Source: CAWCDJ01 sp963778675
GTDB taxonomy: Bacteria; Acidobacteriota; Terriglobia; Bryobacterales; Bryobacteraceae
Assembly: GCA_963778675.1 (NCBI GenBank)
Contig: CAVZVI010000010.1
Span: forward strand, 496,001 to 560,000
Direction: 5' to 3'
DNA: 64,000 nt
Positions 35,709 through 45,600 of this stretch are shown here, one piece after another. The notes under the pieces were generated by a model, which was given only the letters and a program-made list of their open reading frames with translations, had not been told where the DNA came from and ran no database searches. Within the stretch, counting starts at the first letter, position 1, and the number at the start of each line of letters is the position of its first letter. Made by a program: the position numbers and the translations under genes.

Positions 35709-36113
35709 TCAGACTCCCGTTCGGCGCGACAGTTTGCGCCAATAGAAGACAAGCAGGATCACGGCGGCGAACAGGCCGACCGTGGTGAATGCGGCGAGGC
35801 GCATCAACGCGGCAAGCTCCGGATTTGCTGCCGCGGAAAGAGCCGGCTCGGGGCGGTACCGCCCAATGCGAAACATCAGGGCGCCGCCCATGGTTATCTG
35901 GAACAGCGCCCCGGCGAGGGCGGCGAGGATTTTCCATAAGCCGGAGCGCAGGAACCATTGACGCGCCAGAGAGAGGAAGCCGTCGAGGAACAGAGGGCCG
36001 GCGCCCTCATTCTGCACGGCTTCGTCGAAAATCCAGAGCATCTCACCGGCGAATTCGCGGCGGAAAACCGGGGGATGCAGCCACACGAGGCAGCGATACA
36101 GGGCGCGGGTCAT
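35709..36113 (-). CDS. Small two-TM membrane protein of the ADOP locus
   Basis: This 134-residue protein begins MTRALYRCLVWLHPPVFRREFAGEM, a pattern seen in small proteins next to acidobacterial permeases. It has hydrophobic segments near residues 60-80 and 105-124 and a basic C-terminus (YWRKLSRRTGV). The function is unknown. It overlaps padR by 4 bp and abuts the ATPase start with no gap, so it is probably a subunit or assembly factor of the transporter. Confidence 0.78.
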   Translation of the reverse strand: MTRALYRCLVWLHPPVFRREFAGEMLWIFDEAVQNEGAGPLFLDGFLSLARQWFLRSGLWKILAALAGALFQITMGGALMFRIGRYRPEPALSAAANPELAALMRLAAFTTVGLFAAVILLVFYWRKLSRRTGV

Positions 36114-36463
36114 GAAGCTCTCCGCGGCGCGGTTCGGAGATGGATGCGCGCCTCGCGAACGACGCTTTCGAGGCGTGCGATTTCGGCGGTCAGCACGCCC
36201 CAGCCGGCGGGCGTAAGACGGTAATAGCGCCGCCGCGGGTCGTCGCCGGGCCCCCGGCCGGGGGCCTCCTCGACCAGGCCCTGCGACATGAGTTTTTGGA
36301 GATTGTCATAGAGCGTTCCGGGACCGAGCTTGTACTGCCCTCCGGACTGGCGGGCCACTTCCTGCATGATGCCGTAGCCGTGGCGGTCCTCGGCGGCGAG
36401 GGATAACAGGATATGCAGGGTGGCTGGCGAAAGGGGCAGGTACGGGCTGAAGTCTTCCGGCAT
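36110..36463 (-). CDS. PadR-family transcriptional regulator
   Basis: This 117-residue PadR protein has LHILLSLAAEDRHGYGIMQEV, GPGTLYDNLQKLMSQGL and DPRRRYYRLTPAGWGVLTAEI. It leads the four-gene transporter operon. Tandem nine-base sites lie just before its ATG, suggesting autoregulation. Confidence 0.93.
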   Translation of the reverse strand: MPEDFSPYLPLSPATLHILLSLAAEDRHGYGIMQEVARQSGGQYKLGPGTLYDNLQKLMSQGLVEEAPGRGPGDDPRRRYYRLTPAGWGVLTAEIARLESVVREARIHLRTAPRRAS

Positions 36464-36467
36464 GGTT

Positions 36468-36491
36468 CGGATTCCGTTATATCGGATTCCG
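36468..36491. promoter_or_regulatory. Tandem PadR sites over a promoter
   Basis: The nonamer cggattccg occurs at 36468-36476 and again at 36483-36491, a 15-bp repeat period. Each copy is a palindrome except for its central base. Read on the minus strand, the spacer gives GATATAAC, a good -10-like element, just before the padR ATG at 36463. Binding here would block the transporter operon promoter. Confidence 0.7.
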
Positions 36492-36518
36492 AGTCATGTG
36501 TCAAGGGTGTGGTCAGAC

Positions 36519-36553
36519 AAAAAAGCCGCTCCGGCGCTTGGAGCCGGAGCGGC
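36519..36553 (-). terminator. Rho-independent terminator of gap
   Basis: On the minus strand, an 11-bp GC-rich stem (plus-strand arms gccgctccggc at 36525-36535 and gccggagcggc at 36543-36553) has a 7-nt loop and is followed by six T. It lies 28 bp after the gap stop. Confidence 0.93.
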
Positions 36554-36581
36554 AGACTTGCCTGGCAGTAAAAACCGGAAC

Positions 36582-37589
36582 TTAGAGGCCTTTCTTGGCC
36601 AGGAACGCGATCAGGTCGACCACGCGGCAGGAATAACCCCACTCGTTGTCGTACCACGCGACGATCTTCAGCAGGTTTCCGTCGAGCACCTTGGTCATCT
36701 GCGCGTCCACGATCGAGCTGTTCGGATTGTGCAGCATATCGCTCGACACCACCGGATCTTCGGTGTAGCCCAGGATCCCCTTCAGGCCGTTTTCAGAGGC
36801 CGATTTCAGGGCGGCGTTCACGGCTTCCGCGGTGGTCGGCTTATCCAGCACGGCGACCAGATCCACGACCGAGACGTCCGGGGTGGGAACGCGCATGGAG
36901 TACCCGTCGAGTTTGCCCTTCAACTGCGGCATCACCAGGCCGATGGCCTTCGCGGCGCCGGTGGTGGTCGGAATCATGTTGAGGGCGGCGGCACGGGCGC
37001 GGCGCAGATCCTTGTGCGGGAAATCGAGCACGTTCTGGTCGTTGGTATAGCTGTGGATGGTAGTCATCGAACCCTTCTGGATGCCGAAGGCTTCATGGAT
37101 GACCTTGACTACCGGGGCGAGGCAGTTGGTGGTGCAGGATGCGTTGGAGATGATGTTGTGCTTTTTGGGATCGTAGGTGTCGTCGTTGACGCCCAGAACG
37201 ATCGTAACGTCTTCGTTCTTCGCCGGGGCAGAGATGATGACCTTCTTGACCGTCCCCCGCAGGTGCTTGCAGGCATCTTTGGCGTCGGTAAAACGGCCGG
37301 TCGATTCCACGACGATCTGCGCGCCCACCGATTCCCACGGCAGTTCCGCCGGATCTTTCTGCGCGAAAATCCTGATCTTCTTCCCGCCGACGGTGATGGA
37401 GTCCGCGTCCGCGGTGATCTCTTCCTGCAGGTGGCCAAGCACGGAGTCGTACTTCAACAGGTGCGCCAGCGTCTTGGTGTCGGTAAGATCGTTTGCCGCG
37501 ACAAATTCCACATCTTTCCGGTGCAGACCGGCGCGGACAACATTCCGGCCGATCCGGCCGAAGCCATTAATGCCAACTTTGACTGCCAT
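36582..37589 (-). CDS. gap: Glyceraldehyde-3-phosphate dehydrogenase
   Basis: This 335-residue glycolytic enzyme has the NAD-binding GINGFGRIGRNV, the catalytic C152 in SNASCTTNC, and the phosphate-site stretch IPTTTGAAKAIG. It ends with AWYDNEWGYSCRVVDLI. CAGGAGA lies before the ATG. It is a single gene with its own terminator. Confidence 0.98.
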   Translation of the reverse strand: MAVKVGINGFGRIGRNVVRAGLHRKDVEFVAANDLTDTKTLAHLLKYDSVLGHLQEEITADADSITVGGKKIRIFAQKDPAELPWESVGAQIVVESTGRFTDAKDACKHLRGTVKKVIISAPAKNEDVTIVLGVNDDTYDPKKHNIISNASCTTNCLAPVVKVIHEAFGIQKGSMTTIHSYTNDQNVLDFPHKDLRRARAAALNMIPTTTGAAKAIGLVMPQLKGKLDGYSMRVPTPDVSVVDLVAVLDKPTTAEAVNAALKSASENGLKGILGYTEDPVVSSDMLHNPNSSIVDAQMTKVLDGNLLKIVAWYDNEWGYSCRVVDLIAFLAKKGL

Positions 37590-37685
37590 ATGTGTCTCCT
37601 GTGTATGAATGAGGGATCGGTTTAATTCAAAGGATAACAGGATGCAGCTATCCCGGCAAGGTGGAGGCGGGAGTCCGAAATTCGA

Positions 37686-39410
37686 TCAATGCGCCACGCC
37701 TGTCGTGCGATCGAACCTCACGTTCCCCCCGACGATGGTGTAGACCACGTCGGTGGAAAGGATCTCGTCGTCGGGAATCGTCAGGATGTCGCGCGAGAGC
37801 ACGGTGATATCGGCCAGCTTGCCGGGCTCGAGCGAGCCCTTGAGCTTCTCTTCGAACGCCGCGTAGGCGTTGTTCCAGGTGTAGGAGCGCAAGGCCTCCT
37901 CGCGAGTCATGCGCTGGCCGGGATAGAAGTAGGTGCCGTCTTTCGCTCTGCGGGTCACCGAGGCGTAGAAACAGGCGATCGGGTTGACGTCTTCCACCGG
38001 GGCGTCCGTGCCGTTGCCCACGATGGCGCCGCTGCGCATGAGCTTCTGCCACACGTAGGCGCCTTCCTCGGCGCGCTTCGCCCCCAGGCGCAGCAGCACG
38101 TAGGGAGCATCGGACGTACAGTGGATCCCCTGCATGGCGGCGATGACGCCGAGCTGTCCGAACCGCGGAATATCCTGCGCGCTGAGGTGCTGGGCGTGTT
38201 CGATGCGCCAGCGTAAGCCCTTCTGGCCGGGATGTTCCCGGAAAATCTGTTCGTAGATGTCGAGGGTTTCGCGGTTGGCGCGGTCACCGATGGCATGCAC
38301 ACAGAGTTGGTAGCCGTGCTGGATCGCCAGTTCGCCCGCGCGCTTGATATCGGCGGGATCTTCCACGTTCAAACCGGTGCTGTCGGGCTTGTCGGTGTAA
38401 GGAGCCAGCAGCCACGCGCCGCGCGAACCGAGCGCGCCGTCCATGTAGCGCTTGATGGCGCGCACGGTGAAGTAGTTGCCGCCCACGCCGATGGTCCGGT
38501 ATTGATCGAGCTTGGGCCCGAGCTCCGCGTTCGAACCGCGCAGCATCATCCAGATCCGCAGCCGCAGCTCATGGTTTTCCGCCATGCGCCGGACCACGTC
38601 GGCGGTCGCGGGCGGCGAGCCGGCGTCCTCAAACGTGGTGATGCCCTTGGAAAGCGCCTCGTCGGAAGCGGTCTCGATTTCGCGGCGCAGCAGCGCGGCG
38701 CGCTCGGCGGGCGTCCGCTTCGATTCGTAAGCCGCCAGGGCCTGGCCGGCGAGCCCCTGGGCGCGCTCGCGCAGCAGGCCGGTGGGGTTGCCCTGCTTAT
38801 CTTTCAGAATCTCGCCGCCCGAGGGGTTCTTCGTGTCGCGCGTGATGCCCGCCTCCTGCATGGCCCTGGCGTTGACGAAGGCGGCGTGCCCGCTGGCGTG
38901 CGTGAGCAGCACGGGGTTGTCCGGAGACACTTTGTCGAGCGAAGCGTGCAGCGGGAAGCCCTCCACGTTGGGAACGGGAGGGTGGTCCCACTTGGACTGG
39001 TGCCAGCCGCGCCCGATGATCCATTCGCCCGGTCTGGCCCGCTTCACCGCGCGCGCCACCTGGGCTACGATGTCCTCCCACGTGCGCGCCTCCCGCAGGT
39101 CGAGCCCCATCCGGAACTGCCCGACGCCGGTGAAATGGCCGTGGCCTTCGATCAGCCCCGGGACGGCCAGCATGCCGTGCAAGTCGATGACGCGGGTCTT
39201 CGGCCCTATCCAGCGAGCGGCATCGCTGTCGGAGCCCAGTGCGGAAATGCGGCCGCCGCGCACCGCAAGGGCCTGTACGGCCGGCGCGGCGGAGTTCATC
39301 GTCACGATTTTGCCGTTGCGCAGGACGAGGTCCGCGGGTTGCGCGAAGGCCGCGGCCGCGGTAACGGCTATGGCCGGAAGCAGGGATGCACGCATAGGGA
39401 CAGGATACAT
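37686..39410 (-). CDS. Exported YtcJ-like amidohydrolase
   Basis: This 574-residue amidohydrolase-superfamily enzyme carries a signal peptide (MRASLLPAIAVTAAAAFAQ). It has the metal motif GLIEGHGHF, the mid-barrel stretches LCVHAIGDRANRETL and RWRIEHAQHLS, and the late Asp in GNGTDAPVEDVNP. YtcJ-type enzymes hydrolyse N-acyl or cyclic amides; the substrate is open. The start at 39410 has GGGGGCG upstream; an ATG at 39395 is an alternative. It lies 25 bp after the MBL gene, so the two likely share a transcript. Confidence 0.88.
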   Translation of the reverse strand: MYPVPMRASLLPAIAVTAAAAFAQPADLVLRNGKIVTMNSAAPAVQALAVRGGRISALGSDSDAARWIGPKTRVIDLHGMLAVPGLIEGHGHFTGVGQFRMGLDLREARTWEDIVAQVARAVKRARPGEWIIGRGWHQSKWDHPPVPNVEGFPLHASLDKVSPDNPVLLTHASGHAAFVNARAMQEAGITRDTKNPSGGEILKDKQGNPTGLLRERAQGLAGQALAAYESKRTPAERAALLRREIETASDEALSKGITTFEDAGSPPATADVVRRMAENHELRLRIWMMLRGSNAELGPKLDQYRTIGVGGNYFTVRAIKRYMDGALGSRGAWLLAPYTDKPDSTGLNVEDPADIKRAGELAIQHGYQLCVHAIGDRANRETLDIYEQIFREHPGQKGLRWRIEHAQHLSAQDIPRFGQLGVIAAMQGIHCTSDAPYVLLRLGAKRAEEGAYVWQKLMRSGAIVGNGTDAPVEDVNPIACFYASVTRRAKDGTYFYPGQRMTREEALRSYTWNNAYAAFEEKLKGSLEPGKLADITVLSRDILTIPDDEILSTDVVYTIVGGNVRFDRTTGVAH

Positions 39411-39435
39411 TGCGCGCCCCCGCAGCGGCAGAATC

Positions 39436-40365
39436 CTACGCTACCTGGAACTCCTGGCCGATGCGATCGAGGGCGACCCGGTCGGTGTGAGCGCCCGCCA
39501 CTCCGTGTACGCGCTCAATCGGCTCGCGGTACGGCTCGCGGCTCAGCTTGAAAGTCTGGTGATGCACCGGCAGAAAGAATTCGCAGCCGGCATCGTGCGC
39601 CATCTGCCAGGACTGCTCGGGCGTGCAGTGGTAGTGGATCCACGGGTTGTACGCGCCTACCGGCATGATCGCCAGGTCGAACGGGCGGGAAGTTTTCAGC
39701 GTGCGGAACGACGTGGTCATGGCCGTGTCTCCGCCGAACAGGATCCGGTACCGCCCGACCTCGATGGTGTATCCGTTGTAGCCCCGGTAGGTGTCGCTGC
39801 GCATCCGCGCGCCCCAGTGGTTCACGGCGAAGGCGCGAACTTCGGCCGGGCCCACCCGTTGCCGCTGGCCCCATCGAAGCTCGTGTACCGCGGCGTAGCG
39901 CCGAGGGCGCAGCAGGTCCGCCGTCCTGGCCGCCGTGATGACGGTGGTGCCTCGATGCTCCAGCCGCCGCAGCGAGGGGATGTCGAAATGGTCGAAATGA
40001 GCGTGCGAGAGCAGGATCAGGTCGGGGCGGGGCATCCGCTCCAGGGGCAGCGCCGGGTCAACCAGCCGCTTGATGCCCAGCGTAAACAGGCCCAGGTCGA
40101 TGCCGATCCGCCGGCTGAACACCGGGTCGGTCAGGATCGAAAAGCCGTCCACCTGCAGCAGAACGGTCGTGTGGCCCAACCAGGCTGCGTGCACGCCGTG
40201 GCTGCCCCACAGGCGAGGGTCGGGCCGCGCCGGCGGCGCTGCCACGTCGCGCTTCAAATCTTCCGCGTACATTTTCCAGAAAGCCGGGGCTGTGCGGTAC
40301 GCCCAAGCGCCCATTCCGGCCACGCCCGTGAGGCCGGCCGCCCCCAGCAAGGTTCGACGGTGCAT
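39436..40365 (-). CDS. MBL-fold hydrolase, UlaG/NAPE-PLD-like, with Tat-type signal
   Basis: This 309-residue protein begins MHRRTLLGAAGLTGVAGMGAWA, which looks like a twin-arginine or anchor signal. The metallo-beta-lactamase motif is SHAHFDHFD, with further ligands in VNHWGAR, FGGDTAM and LPVHHQTF. The layout matches the UlaG/N-acyl-phosphatidylethanolamine phospholipase D-like branch. It may act with the downstream amidohydrolase on N-acyl compounds; that is inference. Confidence 0.87.
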   Translation of the reverse strand: MHRRTLLGAAGLTGVAGMGAWAYRTAPAFWKMYAEDLKRDVAAPPARPDPRLWGSHGVHAAWLGHTTVLLQVDGFSILTDPVFSRRIGIDLGLFTLGIKRLVDPALPLERMPRPDLILLSHAHFDHFDIPSLRRLEHRGTTVITAARTADLLRPRRYAAVHELRWGQRQRVGPAEVRAFAVNHWGARMRSDTYRGYNGYTIEVGRYRILFGGDTAMTTSFRTLKTSRPFDLAIMPVGAYNPWIHYHCTPEQSWQMAHDAGCEFFLPVHHQTFKLSREPYREPIERVHGVAGAHTDRVALDRIGQEFQVA

Positions 40366-40416
40366 CTGTGTCTTTAGATGCCTGACGCACGGCGGTGGTT
40401 GCTATCATGCGTGTTG

Positions 40417-41289
40417 ATGCGCCGGGACCCGCTGCGAATCGCGATTCACGTGGCCGTTTATATCGTGCTGTTCATTCTGAGCACGACCGTGTTCGGATGG
40501 GGGCTGATCGAGACCGGCTATCTGGTCGGCATTACCGCAACGACCCTGCTGGCGGCGGCATTTACCAACTGGCTGGTACTCCGGATTTATGAGAACCGTG
40601 GATTGGTCGACTTGGGTCTGTGGTGGGAGCGCGCGTCTTCGGAGAACCTGGCGATCGGCCTGATTGGCGGGGCCGGTGCCGCCGCCCTGGTGCTGATTCC
40701 TCCGCTGGCCGCGGGGGCTGCGCGGTTTCTCAAGACACCCGCCGATCAGCCAGGCGCGGGCAGCCTGGTGTTCGTCATGGTCCTGCTGGCGGCGGGAGCG
40801 GTCGGCGAGGAGTTGGTGTTCCGCGGCTACGGGTTCCAGATCCTGCTGGCGGCGTTCGGCCCCTATGCCACCATCGTGCCGGTGGGCGTCGTTTTCGCCC
40901 TGCTGCATGGCGCCAACCCGCACGCAAGCCAGGTCGGTATCGCCAACACCGCCGGGTTCGGCATTCTGTTCGGGTACGCATACTGGCGGAGCCGCGACCT
41001 TTGGCTTCCCGTCGGCCTTCACCTGGGCTGGAATTTCACACTGCCGCTCTTTGGCGTTCCCCTCAGCGGGCTTAGAATGAATGTGACGGGCCACGAGATG
41101 TCGTGGAGTGCCGGCGCCCTATGGAGCGGCGGGGAATACGGGCCGGAGGCTAGCGTTTTGACCTCTGGGGTTTTGTTTGTCCTCGGCCTGTATCTGTGGA
41201 AAGCGCCGATTCGCCGGCAGCCTTCACCTCTCACGGACCCGCCCACAGGGAGTCCGCAATGCGAGCCGCCGCAGCCATTGGCGTCGTGA
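40417..41289 (+). CDS. CPBP-family intramembrane protease
   Basis: This 290-residue membrane protein has about eight TM segments and the three CPBP (Abi) motifs: E131-E132-x3-R136 in GEELVFRGYGF, H164 in ALLHGANP, and H202 in GLHLGWNF. It should cut a membrane substrate or serve as a prenyl-endopeptidase relative. An in-frame ATG at 40378 could add 13 residues; 40417 gives the more typical start. It is divergent from the MBL gene. Confidence 0.86.
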   Translation: MRRDPLRIAIHVAVYIVLFILSTTVFGWGLIETGYLVGITATTLLAAAFTNWLVLRIYENRGLVDLGLWWERASSENLAIGLIGGAGAAALVLIPPLAAGAARFLKTPADQPGAGSLVFVMVLLAAGAVGEELVFRGYGFQILLAAFGPYATIVPVGVVFALLHGANPHASQVGIANTAGFGILFGYAYWRSRDLWLPVGLHLGWNFTLPLFGVPLSGLRMNVTGHEMSWSAGALWSGGEYGPEASVLTSGVLFVLGLYLWKAPIRRQPSPLTDPPTGSPQCEPPQPLAS

Positions 41290-42047
41290 TTCTTTTATCG
41301 CCGCTTGCCAGCGCAGGCGACAAGTTGACCTTCGAAGACCGTATCGAACTGACGCGCGGTCTGACCGCGGAGTACGCCACGGTGAAAGTGCTGCTGCCGC
41401 GATCCAAGAAAGCGCTCGAGTTCAACTCCGACGGCACCTACGACAAAAAAGAATGGTCCGCCATTGCCAAGGACAGCGGACCGGCCGCGCGCACCGGCGA
41501 CCTGGTGCAGATCACCAAGATCGATATCGAAAGCGACAAGATCGTGTTGCAGATCAACGGCGGCTTCAAGGGCGGGCGGCACTGGTACCAGGGCGTACAG
41601 ATCGGGGTCAACGGCGGCGCGCCTGTGCCGGTGAGCACCAACGACACCAACGCGCCCGGCGGAACCTCTATCGAGATCCTGTTCCACAAGCCGCTGGAAC
41701 CGATCAAGGCCGCCGTGGTCAAGAAGATGCTGGCCCCGGTCCTCGATTTCGAGAAGCGTTCCGCTACCGAAATCTATTCCGAGACGCTGCCCCCCGAAGT
41801 GCAGAAGGCGATCAAGGAAAAGCGGGTCACTGAGGGCATGAATCACGAGCAGGTGGTGATGGCGATGGGCCGGCCGGCGCACAAGTCGCGGGAAACCAAC
41901 GACGGAATCGAGACCGAAGACTGGGTCTATGGACAAGCCCCCGGGAAGATCACGTTCGTGACCTTCAAGGGCGACAAAGTCATCAAGGTCAAAGAGGACT
42001 ACGCGGGCCTGGGAACCCAGGTGCAGGATCCGAAGGTGCCGCGGTAG
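41259..42047 (+). CDS. Exported protein with BamE/SmpA-like C-terminal motif
   Basis: This 262-residue secreted protein begins MRAAAAIGVVILLSPLASAG. The middle part is not recognised. The C-terminal part has VTEGMNHEQVVMAMGRPAHK and then EDWVYG and ITFVTFKGDKVIKV, the pattern of BamE/SmpA-like domains. GGGAG 6 nt upstream supports the ATG at 41259, which overlaps the protease end by 31 bp. The lipoprotein gene follows directly. Confidence 0.72.
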   Translation: MRAAAAIGVVILLSPLASAGDKLTFEDRIELTRGLTAEYATVKVLLPRSKKALEFNSDGTYDKKEWSAIAKDSGPAARTGDLVQITKIDIESDKIVLQINGGFKGGRHWYQGVQIGVNGGAPVPVSTNDTNAPGGTSIEILFHKPLEPIKAAVVKKMLAPVLDFEKRSATEIYSETLPPEVQKAIKEKRVTEGMNHEQVVMAMGRPAHKSRETNDGIETEDWVYGQAPGKITFVTFKGDKVIKVKEDYAGLGTQVQDPKVPR

Positions 42048-42632
42048 ATGCGTCTGGCCGGCGCGGTCCTGTTGGCGGCTGCCCTGGCGGGCTGTTCCAG
42101 CACCCAGAAGACGGCACCGAAGGCCTCGAAACCCGCGACCCTACCTCCCAAAATCACTCAGTTCTACGCGACGAAGCCGTCGCTGCCGCGCGGCGAGCAG
42201 GGCCTGCTCTGCTATGGCGTGGAGAATGCGAAGACCGTCACCCTTGCGCCGCCCCGCCAGGAGCTTTCGGCGGCCCTCTCCCGCTGCGTGGAAGTGAAGC
42301 CCGCCGAGACCACCACTTACACGCTCACGGCGGAGGGCGAGGACGGGCAGAAGGCTACACAGGACGTGACCGTCACGGTGGGCGCGGCGCGCGTCCGGAT
42401 TGTCGAAGTGCGGGTCAGCGAGTTGCAGGTGGTACCCGGCGACGCGGTCAGTATCTGCTACAAAGTGGCAAACGCAAAGGCGGTGCGGATCGAGCCCATC
42501 CACTTCCGCGCCGGCGCGAAGAACGAGGATTGCGTCGTGGTGAATCCGCGCCAGACCACCACGTTCGTGGTAACGGCTACAGGGGCGAGCGGCGACACGG
42601 ATCAGGAGCAGGTCACGGTAAAAGTCCGATAG
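42048..42632 (+). CDS. Lipoprotein with Ig-like repeats
   Basis: The 194-residue protein has a lipobox LAGC at residues 13-16. Two similar beta-sandwich units follow, each with a VxNAKxVxxxP core (VENAKTVTLAP, VANAKAVRIEP) and a closing TTTYTLTAEG or TTTFVVTATG. Each unit has two cysteines. The function is unknown. It starts directly after the BamE-like gene stop. Confidence 0.78.
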   Translation: MRLAGAVLLAAALAGCSSTQKTAPKASKPATLPPKITQFYATKPSLPRGEQGLLCYGVENAKTVTLAPPRQELSAALSRCVEVKPAETTTYTLTAEGEDGQKATQDVTVTVGAARVRIVEVRVSELQVVPGDAVSICYKVANAKAVRIEPIHFRAGAKNEDCVVVNPRQTTTFVVTATGASGDTDQEQVTVKVR

Positions 42633-42694
42633 CGGATTTCCGCGAAAGAGCAGTTCCCCCACTTTCTTTCCGGGAATGCTAGCCTATTCTACTT

Positions 42695-45600
42695 ATGAAG
42701 CTCGCTGCCGCTCTTCTGCTGCCGCTTTTCGCAGCCTCGGCCCAGGTCCCCACCCCCGAATCCGTGCTCGGCCACAAGCCCGGCGACGATTTTTTCCTCG
42801 CCAGTTATACCGAATCCCTCGGCTATTTCCAGAAGCTCGCACAGTCCACCGATAAGCTCAAACTGGTACGCGTTGGCAAGACCACCCGCGGCCTCGACTG
42901 GTATGTCGCCATCATCTCCTCGCCCCAGAACCTGGCCAAACTCGACGAGTACAAAGACACAGCGCGGCGGCTCGCACTGGTCAAGGGCCTGACCGACGCT
43001 GAGGCGCACGAGCTCGCCCACAACGGAAAAGTCATCGTCCACATCGATGGGGGCCTGCACGCCACCGAAGTCGCCGGAGCGCAGCATACGATTCAGCTGG
43101 CCTATAACCTGGTGACCGCCACCGATCCCGCGACCACCGCGATCCTCGATAACGTGATTCTCATCCTCTGGTTCTCCATCAACCCCGATGGGCAGGACCA
43201 GGTCGTCAAATGGTATCGCTCCAACCTCGGTACGTCTTACGAAGTGTCCAACATGCCCGGTCTCTACCAGGAGTACATCGGGCACGACAACAACCGCGAC
43301 GGCTACATGAACAACATGATCGAGTCGCGGGTCATTACCAAAACCGAACTGGAATATTATCCGAACGTCTTCTATAACCATCACCAGACCGCGCCCTTTC
43401 CGGCGCGCATCTGGATTCCGCCGTTCGGCGACCCGGTTTCGCTCAATCCGCACCCGTTGATGTACCGCTGGGTAAACGTGTTCGGCACCGCCATGGCGGC
43501 TTACCTGGACGAGCACGGCATGCCGGGCGCGATGCACCGCGGCCGCTTCGACGACTGGTACCCCGGCTTCGTCGACCACGTCAACAATTTTCGCAATACG
43601 GTTTCCTTCCTGACCGAGACGGCGCTCTACCGGTACGCCACGCCGCACTTCTACACCGTCGACGAATTTCCGCGCGACAAGCAGGACCTGCGCGCCGAGG
43701 TCTTCTACTCAAGCCCGTGGCGCGGCGGCTGGTGGCGCCTCGGCGACGCTGTGCACTACATGCTGGGAGCCTCCATGGCGGTGCTCGACACCGCGGCCAA
43801 GAATCGCGAGCAGTTGCTCTACGACCGCTACCGCGCCGGCCACGACGTGATCGAACGCTTCACCAAGAATCCGCCCTACGCCTACGTCATCCCGCGCCGG
43901 CAGCGCGATCCCAACACCGCGGCGGTGCTGGTGGAGAAACTGCTGATCGACGGCATCGAAGTACATCGCGCCACCCGGCCGTTCACGGCCAACGATTCCA
44001 CCTACCAGGAAGGCGACTGGGTGATTTTGATGGATCAGCCCTTCGCCGCCTTGGTGAAAGAGCTGTTCGACATTCAGAAGTACCCGGAACTGCCGCATCC
44101 GCCGCCGGTGAGCAATACGGCGGGGCCCGGCGGAGGCGGGGGAGGGGGCGGGCGCGGTGCGGGCCGCGGTGCGGCGGCCGCCGCGACTCCGGTGGCCGCA
44201 ACTCCGCCGGCGGCTGCTCCAACGGCTGCTCCAGCCGGTGGGAGAGGCGCCGGGCGCGGGGCTGGACGCGGCGCCGCGGGTGGAGGGCAGCAGACGCCGC
44301 CGACCGGCCAGACGCCCTACGACGTGACTGGCTGGACGCTGCCCATGCAGATGGGAGTCGAGGTCGTCTCGGTAGCAGAACCGGTCAGCGCCGAAACGCG
44401 CCAGGGACTGCAGAAGATCGACAGCGTCGAGCCAATTGTGGGTAAGGTGGAGGGCTCAGGGCCGGTCTTCGCGTTCTCGCACAATACCAATGCGGCGATA
44501 TTGGCGGTCAACGACCTGCTCGCCGCCGGCCACAAGGTGAGCTTCGCCAAAGACGGCGACACCATCTATGCCACCGGCAACGCCGCCGCGATCCTGCGGA
44601 AGGACGGTGTGGACGCGACTTCGCTCAAGGAAGCGCCTGCCGCCTTCGAAGTCAAGAAACCCCGCATCGGCCTCTATGAGCCGTGGATCGGCAACATCGA
44701 CGAAGGCTGGACGCGCTGGCTCCTCGATCAGTTCAAGTTCCCCTACACCATCCTGCACAACGCCGACATCCAGGACGGCCACCTTCGCGAACACTTTGAC
44801 GCCATCCTGTTCGCCGAGATGGCCAGCCGCCAGATCATGGACGGAATGGCCGCAGGCTCCGTTCCCGGCCAGTACGCGGGCGGCATCGGAGAGGAGGGCG
44901 CGCAGGCCCTGCGCGACTTCGCCGGCGCCGGCGGCACCATCATCACGATGGGCAACGCCAGCCTGTTCGCCATCGAGCAGTTCGACCTGCCCGTGAGCAA
45001 CGTGGTGGCGGGCCTGTCCCAAAGCCAGTTCTTCTGCTCCGGATCGCTGCTGCGCGCGGAGATCAAGGACGCGAGCCACCCGGTGGTGGCGGGCCTGCCC
45101 GCGCAGCCGGCCCTGATGTTCGAGCGCAACCCGGTCTTCGACACCAAGCCCGCCTTCCGCGGCAAGGTGCTCGCTGCGTACATCAAGGACCGCAATCCGC
45201 TGCTCTCCGGCTTTCTGCTGGGCGCCGACCGCATCGAAGGCAAGGCCGCGGCCATCGACGCCAACTACGGTAAGGGCCACATCATCCTGCTTGGCTTCCG
45301 GCCGCAGTGGCGCGGGCAGTCGCACGGCACTTACAAGTTCCTGTTCAATGCGCTCTACTACGACCCGTCGATGGCGCCCGCGGCTCCGGCCCGCACCGGC
45401 GGGCGAGGCGGCGGCGCGGGAGGCTCGCCGCAGGCCGCCTGGCGCCGGGAAGCCGAGGCTTCGAAAACCGAGCTGACCAAGCTGCTCGACCAGAACAAAG
45501 CTTATTTCGCCGCCCGCGGCCCCGCCGCCGCCGAGGAAGGCAGCAAGCTCGAAACCGCTCTCGACGCTTTCCTGCGCGACCGACTGCCGCAACTCGACGA

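Noticed and set aside
44107..44310. Gly/Ala-rich segment of the first M14 gene as a DNA repeat or assembly collapse
   Set aside because: The codons vary and the frame stays open with normal sequence on both sides, so it is better read as a low-complexity protein linker.
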